64,000 nucleotides of DNA. It comes from Mycolicibacterium sp. MU0050. Its GTDB lineage: Bacteria; Actinomycetota; Actinomycetes; Mycobacteriales; Mycobacteriaceae. This document shows, piece after piece, positions 36,814 to 42,874 of the stretch. Made by a program: the position numbers and the translations under genes. The notes beneath the pieces were generated by a model that saw only the letters and a list, made by a program, of their open reading frames with translations, searched no databases and was not told the origin of the DNA. The stretch's first letter is position 1, and every line of letters begins with the position of its first letter. The stretch covers positions 248,001 through 312,000 of the forward strand of contig NZ_OY726395.1 in the NCBI RefSeq assembly GCF_963378085.1. The letters run 5' to 3'.

Positions 36814-37574
36814 GATGCCGCCTTTCGTCGAGCGGACGCAATGGTTCGTTGGATTTCGGTGGTGTCGAGGCCGATCTGGTGGGCGGCGGCCGCGAGAGCG
36901 GAGTAGACCGCGGCCGGTGCGGAATCTGCTGCGGCCCGTGCTGCGGCCCAGAAGAGGGTGCCGTTGCGGTTGCCTTCCTGGGCCTCGGCGACGGTCTGGA
37001 TCAGGCCGTCCCACCGGTCACCAGAAGCTGGGGCCGGCCCGGTGGGTGCCGCGAAGGTGGGTTGCGCGATCAGTGCCAGCAGGTGTTCGGGCAGATCTGC
37101 GATAGGCCCGTCGCGGTGCAGCCGGTAGGGCTTGCCGGTGACCGGGTGAATCGAACCGGGTGCGACCAAGTAGCCCTTGCCGCCGACCTTTACGTCGATA
37201 CCGGGCAAGCTGGGGATCTTGCCGCGCACCGGGCCGGTGTGACGGTAAAAGAAGTGCCACCCGCCCCCACCCGTCCTGCTCGTCAGAGTCGCGTGTTCGG
37301 GTCCGAGGCTCAGGGCGGAAACGGTGCCGCCGTTTCTCGGGTCGACGTCGAGCGCGACGACGCCAGTTTGGGTACAGCCCCAGTTGCAGCCCGGATGGCG
37401 TTTGGCCCAGGCGGCGATCACGTCCGGGTCGCGGGTGAAGTCCTGCACACCGTGCTTGGTGAGTGGGATCTTCCCGTCGAGCGGTCCCACCGAGAAGCCG
37501 TGCTCCAGCATGGTTTCCAGATCGGCGGGGACGCCGGCCCGCGTGGGGCCGGCTCCCTCCGTCGTGGTGGTCAC
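36810..37574 (-). CDS. Bifunctional DNA primase-polymerase (Prim-Pol)
   Basis: A 254-residue AEP-superfamily domain. After a short N-terminus, the helix ETMLEHGFSVGPLDGKIP leads to the metal-binding DVD in VVALDVDPRNGG (Asp76, Asp78). Then come TSRTGGGGWHFFYRH, with the nucleotide-binding His107, and GIDVKVGGKGYLVAPGSIHP, all hallmarks of the PF09250 type. It synthesises primers and short DNA for element replication. The GTG at 37574 overlaps the upstream stop (GTGA), deciding the start over a longer frame. It pairs with the downstream ATPase. Confidence 0.88.
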   Translation of the reverse strand: MTTTTEGAGPTRAGVPADLETMLEHGFSVGPLDGKIPLTKHGVQDFTRDPDVIAAWAKRHPGCNWGCTQTGVVALDVDPRNGGTVSALSLGPEHATLTSRTGGGGWHFFYRHTGPVRGKIPSLPGIDVKVGGKGYLVAPGSIHPVTGKPYRLHRDGPIADLPEHLLALIAQPTFAAPTGPAPASGDRWDGLIQTVAEAQEGNRNGTLFWAAARAAADSAPAAVYSALAAAAHQIGLDTTEIQRTIASARRKAAS

Positions 37575-37924
37575 CGCGTGAGTCCCTGCTGGATGTCTGC
37601 GGCCCGGACCAGCGCCGCGGCCAGCGACCGAGCAGCGTCGGAGGTCAACCGCAGCTTCTGTTCGACCCATTCGCCGTCCACGTGGTGCTCGGTGACCAAC
37701 TCGACCCCGTCGTACAGGTGGTCATCCGGTGCGCGCTCACCCGACGTCAACGCACTCGGGTGCGCCGCACTGGTGGCGTATACCGATATGCCTGGAGGGA
37801 ACTTCTGCCCGTCGAGGGCGAGCAGTTTGACGGTGTGAATGGGCCGGTAGCAGTACGGAATCTCGCAGTCGTGCGCCTCGTCGAAGTCACGCTGGTGGCA
37901 CCAGACCGAATGAAAGTTGCTCAT
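37571..37924 (-). CDS. Hypothetical protein of the element (117 aa)
   Basis: 117 residues. The N-terminus holds a Cys/His cluster (VWCHQRDFDEAHDCEIPYCYRP), possibly a metal site, and a beta-rich centre ends in a helix (SDAARSLAAALVRAADIQQ). It resembles small DUF6907-type proteins seen in actinobacterial mobile elements, but I am not certain. It overlaps both neighbours by 4 nt. It is part of the early/replication operon. Confidence 0.6.
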   Translation of the reverse strand: MSNFHSVWCHQRDFDEAHDCEIPYCYRPIHTVKLLALDGQKFPPGISVYATSAAHPSALTSGERAPDDHLYDGVELVTEHHVDGEWVEQKLRLTSDAARSLAAALVRAADIQQGLTR

Positions 37925-38223
37925 CGGGTCACCGCCTGGTCGACTTCAAGCGCGGTGCTGGCCTTGTCCAGCGCGTCGGAGGCCCGCCGCAGGTGGTTCA
38001 GCGCGACCACAACGTCGGTCACGGCGAACAGCGGCGCCTCGGCGGGCAGCTGCCGCAACACCTCGTTGATGTCCGTGCGCAGCAGGTCGATCCGGTTGAC
38101 CGCGACATCGAGTCGCTGGGCAACTGTCTCGGGCGGCGCATACGAGGCGCAGAAGCTACAGGTGTCGGCGCCCTCGGTGGGCACCGTGCAGTGCCGGCAC
38201 TGGGTGGTTGTGGGTACAGTCAT
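37921..38223 (-). CDS. Zinc-ribbon plus coiled-coil protein of the element (100 aa)
   Basis: 100 residues. CRHC and CSFC pairs (residues 9-25) form a likely zinc ribbon; the remainder is a long helical stretch (RLDVAVNRIDLLRTDINEVL, LRRASDALDKASTAL) suited to dimerisation. The ATG at 38223 has a GAAAGG site upstream and overlaps nothing before it; its stop overlaps the next start (ATGA). Function is unknown, perhaps replication accessory. Confidence 0.6.
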   Translation of the reverse strand: MTVPTTTQCRHCTVPTEGADTCSFCASYAPPETVAQRLDVAVNRIDLLRTDINEVLRQLPAEAPLFAVTDVVVALNHLRRASDALDKASTALEVDQAVTR

Positions 38224-38307
38224 TGGAGAGCCTTTCTCTACTTGGTGGTTGAGCGGTTCTGATCGCCCTCGGACGTGGTGGCAGCCACGCCGGGGGCACT
38301 TTCCTTT

Positions 38308-38331
38308 CCGGGCCGAAGGTCTTCGGTCCGG
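38308..38331. terminator. Inverted repeat downstream of xis
   Basis: CCGGGCCGAAG (38308-38318) and CTTCGGTCCGG (38321-38331) pair at 10 of 11 positions with almost no spacer. It lies 50-70 nt beyond the excisionase stop, in the 157-nt gap before the next operon gene, and could partly terminate xis transcripts or be an operator dyad. Confidence 0.35.
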
Positions 38332-38380
38332 TCTCCCTCGGGCCACAGGCCCAGGTCTTCGTGGGCGGGGTACTCCCGCA

Positions 38381-38584
38381 TCAGGCGGCGCCGCCGCGCT
38401 TGGTGGTCTGCTCCTGTTCAGCAATCCACCGCTCGACCTCAGATCGGCGGTAGACCACCCGCCTGCCCAAGGTCCAGCTCGCCGGACCCTCGTTGTTGTG
38501 ACGCCAGTAGCGCAAAGTCCCCTTCGGAACGCCGGTCATGCCCGACACGGTGTCCGTATCGATGATTGGGTCGTCCACCTGCAT
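38381..38584 (-). CDS. xis: Excisionase / AlpA-MerR-type DNA-binding protein
   Basis: 67 residues forming one winged helix: IIDTDTVSGMTGVPKGTLRYWRHNN, then the wing WTLGRRVVYRRSEVERWIAEQEQ. This is the pattern of mycobacteriophage and integrative-element excisionases. It bends attachment DNA to drive excision by the integrase, and may also act as the first regulator of the leftward operon. The start at 38584 has AGGAAGG upstream. Divergent from the XRE regulator. Confidence 0.8.
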   Translation of the reverse strand: MQVDDPIIDTDTVSGMTGVPKGTLRYWRHNNEGPASWTLGRRVVYRRSEVERWIAEQEQTTKRGGAA

Positions 38585-38677
38585 ACCTTCCTGTAGTGAA
38601 GTTGACGCAATGTGCACCAACAGAAGAAACAGTCTCATGAGCTTGCCTTCACGTCAAGCACCATTCACGATGTTCTT
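38585..38677. promoter_or_regulatory. Divergent control region between xis and the XRE regulator
   Basis: A TTGACG hexamer occurs on the plus strand (38602-38607) and on the minus strand (38652-38657), each a good -35 candidate for divergent promoters, with tgaag/cttca half-repeats beside them. No convincing -10 boxes are seen. If the XRE gene starts at GTG 38612 the region overlaps its first codons. Confidence 0.35.
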
Positions 38678-39193
38678 GTGGAGAATCCGATCACTCGGCA
38701 AGTCGGCGAGCGCGTTGCAGCAGTCAGGGCAGAAATGGGCCTCACGCAAGCTGAGTTGGCTGCCGAGATGACCGTGAGGCTGGGGCGAGAGATCCGGCCG
38801 TTGACAATAACCAGGCTCGAAGGAGGGAAACGCCCAATCGGAGTCGACGAGCTTGTCGCCGCCGCAGGGGCTCTAAAGATCAAGCCAGCAGATCTCCTGG
38901 ATGACAAGGCACTCCCGCTGGGTGCGGTCCGGGCAATGAGTGCCGCTCAGAGTTTGGCGCGAGCATCGAATGAGGTGGAGCGGGCCGTCCGAGAGTGGAC
39001 TTGGGCACATGTACGGATGGAAGCCATCCTTCGCAACCCGACCGTGCTGGAAGAACTTTCGCCACAGTCGAGGACGTGGCTCAAGATCGTCGCGGCTGAA
39101 GATCTGGGCCGACTGGTCGAGGCGGCCGAGGAAGAGGCGATTCAGAGCGTCCATACCTACGACGAAGGGGCCGCCGATGGCTCAGACGCGTAA
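38612..39193 (+). CDS. XRE-family repressor-like regulator
   Basis: 193 residues from the longest start (GTG 38612). The HTH lies at about residues 30-80: VGERVAAVRAEMGLTQAELAAEMTVRLG, then LTITRLEGGKRPIGVDELVAAAGAL, a standard Cro/CI type. The C-terminal half is helical and may dimerise or sense a helper-phage factor. As the only classic repressor in the element it is the best candidate for maintaining the quiescent state. The start is uncertain: GTG 38678 (VENPITRQ) would leave room for divergent promoters. Its 3' end overlaps the integrase gene by 17 nt. Confidence 0.75.
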   Translation: MHQQKKQSHELAFTSSTIHDVLVENPITRQVGERVAAVRAEMGLTQAELAAEMTVRLGREIRPLTITRLEGGKRPIGVDELVAAAGALKIKPADLLDDKALPLGAVRAMSAAQSLARASNEVERAVREWTWAHVRMEAILRNPTVLEELSPQSRTWLKIVAAEDLGRLVEAAEEEAIQSVHTYDEGAADGSDA

Positions 39194-40424
39194 TCGTCGT
39201 GCGGGTGTCGAGGACCGCTGGCACCGACTCGGCGTAGGAACGCCCTGTACCGACAAGGGCCACGGGAAACTCGGCACACTGGTGGAGAGCGCCAACCACG
39301 GCAGGGGAAAACGTTGGCGCGCAAGGTATGTCGACGCTGAAGGCCGCGAAGTAGCCAAGGGATTCGCGCGCAAAGCTGACGCCACGAACTGGCTGGAAGA
39401 CGTCACCTCAACCATCGTCACCGGCACCTACGTAGCCCCCGGTGCCGGTGCTGTGACGGTGGGCGACATGCACGCGCAATGGCTCAAGACCCAAGCCCAC
39501 GTGAAAGATTCGACCAAAGCGGCCAGGGCGTCGGCATGGGCCGTTCACGTTGAGGAACGGTGGCAAGGCGTCGCCGTCGCAGACGTGCAAACCTCGACGG
39601 TGCGCGCCTGGGTCAACGAGATGACCGAGGCGGGTTCAGAAGCCCCGACTATAGAGAACGCGCTCGGCGTGCTGCGGATGATTCTCGCGCTGGCCGTCGA
39701 GGACCGCCGCATCCCGCGCAATCCGTGCGACACGGTGAAAGCACCCAGGCGGAAACACTCCAAGCGGGCCTACCTGACGCACCAGCAGGTCGCCGAATTG
39801 GCCGGGTCGATGGCCCGTGACGGCCTGGTGGTCAAGTTCCTCGCCTACACCGGCCTGCGGTACGGGGAGATGGCAGCATTGAAGGTGCAGGACTTCGACA
39901 TGCTGCGCCGACGCGTCAACGTCAGAGAGTCGGTCACCGAGGTCGTCGGCAAGCTCACCTGGTCCACACCGAAGAACCACGAGCGCCGCTCGGTGCCGTT
40001 CCCTCGGTTCCTCGTTGCGGAGCTGGCTGCGCGCATGGAGGGCAAGGCCCGTGAGGATCTGGTGTTCTCCGCTCCGGCCGGCGGAGTGCTGCGCATCGCC
40101 ACGTTCCGCACCCGCGTATTCAATCCGGCGGTGGACAAGCTCCGCGGCCTCGACGACGACGGGGATCCGACGACGGACTGGCCTCGGCCCACGCTTCACG
40201 ACCTTCGGCATACGGCGGCCAGCTTGGCGATCAGTGCCGGCGCCAACGTGAAGGCCGTACAGACGATGCTCGGGCACAAGAGCGCGGCCCTGACGCTGGA
40301 CACCTACGCCGACCTCTTCCCGGACGATCTGGAGGCTGTAGCGGACGCTTTCGATGCCGCTGTCGAGGCCCTGGCGAAAACTACTGCGGACGCACTGCGG
40401 ACGGAAGACGAACCGGCCCTGTAA
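39177..40424 (+). CDS. int: Tyrosine-type site-specific integrase
   Basis: 415 residues. It has an N-terminal arm-binding region (KRWRARYVDAEGREVAKGFARKADA), a SAM-like core-binding domain (about 93-190) and a catalytic domain. All catalytic residues are present: Arg228 (YTGLRYGE), His341 and Arg344 (HDLRHT), His367 (LGHKS) and the nucleophile Tyr377 (LDTYADL). It recombines attP with the tRNA-Pro attB. The ATG at 39177 follows GAAGGGG. It ends 50 nt from attR, the usual location for an element integrase. Confidence 0.94.
   Translation: MAQTRNRRAGVEDRWHRLGVGTPCTDKGHGKLGTLVESANHGRGKRWRARYVDAEGREVAKGFARKADATNWLEDVTSTIVTGTYVAPGAGAVTVGDMHAQWLKTQAHVKDSTKAARASAWAVHVEERWQGVAVADVQTSTVRAWVNEMTEAGSEAPTIENALGVLRMILALAVEDRRIPRNPCDTVKAPRRKHSKRAYLTHQQVAELAGSMARDGLVVKFLAYTGLRYGEMAALKVQDFDMLRRRVNVRESVTEVVGKLTWSTPKNHERRSVPFPRFLVAELAARMEGKAREDLVFSAPAGGVLRIATFRTRVFNPAVDKLRGLDDDGDPTTDWPRPTLHDLRHTAASLAISAGANVKAVQTMLGHKSAALTLDTYADLFPDDLEAVADAFDAAVEALAKTTADALRTEDEPAL
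40381..40405 (+). promoter_or_regulatory. Candidate integrase arm-site pair, right end
   Basis: Same 25-nt block as 32025-32049 with one mismatch and the same orientation, containing two direct CTGCGGACG copies, 69 nt inside attR. It lies within the last codons of int, so the peptide ADALRTED is partly shaped by it. Confidence 0.5.
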
Positions 40425-40432
40425 CGCAAGAA

Positions 40433-40463
40433 GGCCCCGACCGGGTTATCCCTGGTCAGGGCC
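40433..40463. terminator. Element-borne terminator after int, also serving tRNA-Pro
   Basis: GGCCC (40433-40437) pairs with GGGCC (40459-40463), with inner GACC/GGTC and GGG/CCC pairs around TTAT. It follows the int stop by 8 nt and lies 12 nt from the tRNA 3' end. Its aagaaggcccc left side closely copies the host terminator at 31826-31866, replacing the one displaced by integration. Confidence 0.7.
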
Positions 40464-40474
40464 ATTCTCACTCT

Positions 40475-40518
40475 GTCGGGGTGGCGGGATTCGAACCCAC
40501 GACCTCTTCGTCCCGAAC
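40475..40518. repeat. attR core inside the reconstituted tRNA-Pro
   Basis: A perfect 44-bp copy of 31880-31923. It spans the tRNA 3' end to the first base beyond the anticodon loop, so strand exchange in or near the anticodon loop restores a complete tRNA. Confidence 0.92.
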
Positions 40519-40549
40519 GAAGCACGCTACCAAGCTGCGCCACACCCCG
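40476..40549 (-). tRNA. tRNA-Pro (anticodon CGG)
   Basis: 74 nt without an encoded CCA. The acceptor stem is CGGGGTG/CACCCCG with discriminator A, the anticodon stem CTTCG/CGAAG with loop TTCGGGA (anticodon CGG, reading CCG codons), and the T loop TTCGAAT. The 3' half from the anticodon loop onward is contributed by the integrated element. It is functional by sequence. Confidence 0.95.
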
Positions 40550-40693
40550 CGTGAAGCCACGACAGCGTATCGCACCACGGTGCCGGGAAGCCAAACGAGT
40601 CCCCCGAATCGGGCCCGGGATGAAATCCGCGTGTCAGTGCGGTTGTACCCCTCGTACTGCTGCCAGGCTGGGATCCACACGAGGAGGCCGTCT

Positions 40694-40885
40694 ATGACCG
40701 CATTGGGTGCTGCCCTCTACGGCGGGTTTTTGGTGCTGGCGGTGCTGTGGCTGCTGTTCACCGCCGACGAATCCGACGGCGCCGAGGATCACCATTCGGT
40801 GCAGGATCGCTCGAAGTCCGCCAACCGCGCCGTCGGCCCGGACAGGTCCAGCCCCATGTTGGTGACCCACTCGTCGCAGAAGTAG
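40694..40885 (+). CDS. Possible small single-span membrane protein
   Basis: 63 residues from ATG 40694. A GAGGAGG site lies 7 nt upstream, unusually strong for this window, and residues 3-23 form a membrane helix ([19 protein letters not shown]). The remaining tail is hydrophilic, and its last 97 nt overlap the end of cysK2 on the opposite strand. The overlap lowers confidence, but the ribosome site and helix are hard to dismiss. No family is recognised. Confidence 0.42.
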   Translation: MTALGAALYGGFLVLAVLWLLFTADESDGAEDHHSVQDRSKSANRAVGPDRSSPMLVTHSSQK

Positions 40886-41883
40886 GTGTCCGCGTAGCGG
40901 TCCCCGCTGTCGGCGAGCAACGTGACCACCGATCCGCGCTGTCCCCGGGCCACCATGTCGGCCAGGAGACCGAACGCGCCCCAGATGTTGGTTCCCGTCG
41001 ACGGTCCCACCCGTCGTCCCAGCACCGCGCTGACGTGTCGGGCCGCCGCCACCGACGCCGCGTCGGGCACCAGGACCATCCGGTCGACCACCTCCGGTAG
41101 GAACGACGGCTCCACCCGCGGCCGGCCGATGCCCTCGATGCGGGAGGACTCACCGGTCACCACCTCGCGGCCCTGCTCGTAGGACGGGAAGAACGCCGAG
41201 TTCTCCGGGTCCACGACGCACAGCCGGGTGTGGTGGCGCCGGTAACGGATGTAGCGACCGATGGTGGCGCTGGTCCCGCCGGTGCCCGCGCCCACGACGA
41301 TCCAGGACGGCACCGGGTGCGGTTCCGCGCTCATCTGCGAATAGATCGACTCGGCGATGTTGTTGTTGCCGCGCCAGTCGGTGGCGCGCTCGGCATGGGT
41401 GAACTGATCGAGGTAGTGCCCGCCGGTCTCGGCGGCCAGCCGCTCCGCCTCGGCGTAGACCTCCGCGGCGTTGGCCACGAAATGACACCGGCCGCCCTGC
41501 GCCTCGATCAGGGCGATCTTCGAGGCGCTGGTGGATTCCGGCATCACGGCGATGAACGGAAGTCCCACCAGCGCAGCGAAATACGCCTCGGAGACGGCGG
41601 TGGAACCCGACGACGCCTCGACGAGCGTCGTGTCCGGTCCGATCCACCCGTTGCACAACCCGTAGAGGAACAGCGAGCGGGCCAACCGGTGCTTGAGGCT
41701 GCCGGTGATGTGGGTGCTCTCGTCCTTGAGGTACAGCTGCACGTCGTGGGCGTCGCACCAGGCCGACGGCAGCGGATACCGCAGCAGATGGGTGTCGGCG
41801 CTGCGTCGCGCGTCGGCCTCGATCAGGCTGATCGCATGGTCCACCCACGCCCGCTGGGGGCTGCGGTCGCAGACCGAATTCAC
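40789..41883 (-). CDS. cysK2: Cysteine synthase-family PLP enzyme CysK2
   Basis: 364 residues resembling Rv3684. The PLP lysine is Lys64 ([12 protein letters not shown]), the substrate loop SSGSTAV begins at 91, and the phosphate cup GAGTGGTSA is near 199. M. tuberculosis CysK2 joins O-phosphoserine with thiosulfate to make S-sulfocysteine, and similar longer CysK homologs act as cystathionine-type lyases; the THITGS loop rather than TSGSVK is the CysK2-like form. It is cytosolic. Its start lies 4 nt after the stop of the upstream phosphoesterase gene. Confidence 0.85.
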   Translation of the reverse strand: MNSVCDRSPQRAWVDHAISLIEADARRSADTHLLRYPLPSAWCDAHDVQLYLKDESTHITGSLKHRLARSLFLYGLCNGWIGPDTTLVEASSGSTAVSEAYFAALVGLPFIAVMPESTSASKIALIEAQGGRCHFVANAAEVYAEAERLAAETGGHYLDQFTHAERATDWRGNNNIAESIYSQMSAEPHPVPSWIVVGAGTGGTSATIGRYIRYRRHHTRLCVVDPENSAFFPSYEQGREVVTGESSRIEGIGRPRVEPSFLPEVVDRMVLVPDAASVAAARHVSAVLGRRVGPSTGTNIWGAFGLLADMVARGQRGSVVTLLADSGDRYADTYFCDEWVTNMGLDLSGPTARLADFERSCTEW

Positions 41884-41887
41884 CGCG

Positions 41888-42847
41888 TCAGAGCGCGACG
41901 GCGGTGGGCTGCGATTGGTCGAGGTTGCGGCTGGAGTCGCTGCCCCCGGTGGGCGCGGCGATCAACGTCAGCAGGGAGGCCTCCGGCCGGCAGCAGAACC
42001 GCACCGGCGCGAACGGCGACGTCCCGAGGCCCGCTGAGACGTGCAACGCCATGTGGGCGCCCCACTTGGACACCCCCTTGGCGCGGGACGTGTCGAGGTC
42101 GCAGTTGGTCACCAGCGCACCCTTGAACGGCATGCACAGCTGCCCGCCGTGGGTGTGGCCGGCCATCACCAGCTGGTAGCCGTCGGCGGCGAAGCGATCC
42201 AGCACCCGGGTGTACGGCGCGTGCACCACCCCGAGGCGCAGGTTGGCCGCGGCGTTGGCCGGGCCGGCGATCGCGGTGTAGCGGTCCCGGTCGATGTGCG
42301 GGTCATCCACGCCGGCGGCCGCGATGGTGACGCCGGCGACCTCGAGTTCGCGACGAGTGTGCGTCATGTCCAGCCAGCCCCGCTCGGTGAACGCCGCGCG
42401 CAGGTCCTGCCAGGGCAGCGGATTGCCGTGCACCCGGTGCCCCCGGTCGGTCAGGTACTTCGCCGGGTTCTTCAGGGTGGGACCGAAGTAATCGTTGCTG
42501 CCGAACACGAACAGCCCGGGCACCGACAGCAGGTCGCCGAGGGCCTGCACGACGGCGGGAACCGCCTTGGGGTGCGACAGGTTGTCGCCCGTGTTGACCA
42601 CCAGGTCCGGTTCCCAGCGCGCCAGGTCGCGCAGCCACGCCTGCTTGCGCCGCTGCGCCGGCCGCATGTGCAGGTCGGATAGGTGCAGCACCCGCAACGG
42701 CGACGAACCGGGCGACAGCACCGGCAACGTCGCCTCGCGCACGACGAACGCGTTGCGCTCGATGAGCGACGCATAGCCGATCCCGGCGACGGCGGTACCG
42801 ACTGTCACCGCGGCGGTGCGTTTCAGAACGGGGAGAACGGCGGACAT
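41888..42847 (-). CDS. Membrane-anchored metallophosphoesterase
   Basis: 319 residues resembling Rv3683. An N-terminal hydrophobic stretch ([15 protein letters not shown]) may anchor it. The calcineurin-type metal ligands are intact: HLSDLHM (about 54-60), VVNTGDN, FGSNDY and the C-terminal [10 protein letters not shown]. The YkuE-like group hydrolyses phosphodiesters or UDP-sugars at the membrane. It lies between ponA2 and cysK2 on the same strand, 27 nt after ponA2, so it is probably in that operon. Confidence 0.87.
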   Translation of the reverse strand: MSAVLPVLKRTAAVTVGTAVAGIGYASLIERNAFVVREATLPVLSPGSSPLRVLHLSDLHMRPAQRRKQAWLRDLARWEPDLVVNTGDNLSHPKAVPAVVQALGDLLSVPGLFVFGSNDYFGPTLKNPAKYLTDRGHRVHGNPLPWQDLRAAFTERGWLDMTHTRRELEVAGVTIAAAGVDDPHIDRDRYTAIAGPANAAANLRLGVVHAPYTRVLDRFAADGYQLVMAGHTHGGQLCMPFKGALVTNCDLDTSRAKGVSKWGAHMALHVSAGLGTSPFAPVRFCCRPEASLLTLIAAPTGGSDSSRNLDQSQPTAVAL

Positions 42848-42874
42848 GTTGGCAGGATACTGCCCGGCGCCGGG

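Larger units (their letters stand above)
31880..40518. mobile_element. 8.6 kb phage-satellite-like integrative element in tRNA-Pro
   Basis: The element is bounded by a perfect 44-bp direct repeat (31880-31923 and 40475-40518) identical to the 3' half of tRNA-Pro(CGG); the unit length from core to core is 8595 bp. It encodes a tyrosine integrase, excisionase, XRE regulator, primase-polymerase, P-loop ATPase, WhiB-like protein, several tiny proteins, scaffold and major capsid. I see no terminase, portal, maturation protease, tail, lysin or holin gene. The gene set and size fit a satellite that borrows packaging and tails from a helper phage; phiRv1/phiRv2 of M. tuberculosis are the nearest remembered analogues. 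By eye its GC is lower than the flanks. Confidence 0.88.

Noticed and set aside
31880..40518. A complete prophage
   Set aside because: No terminase, portal, tail, lysin or holin gene is present, and there is no gap large enough to hide them.
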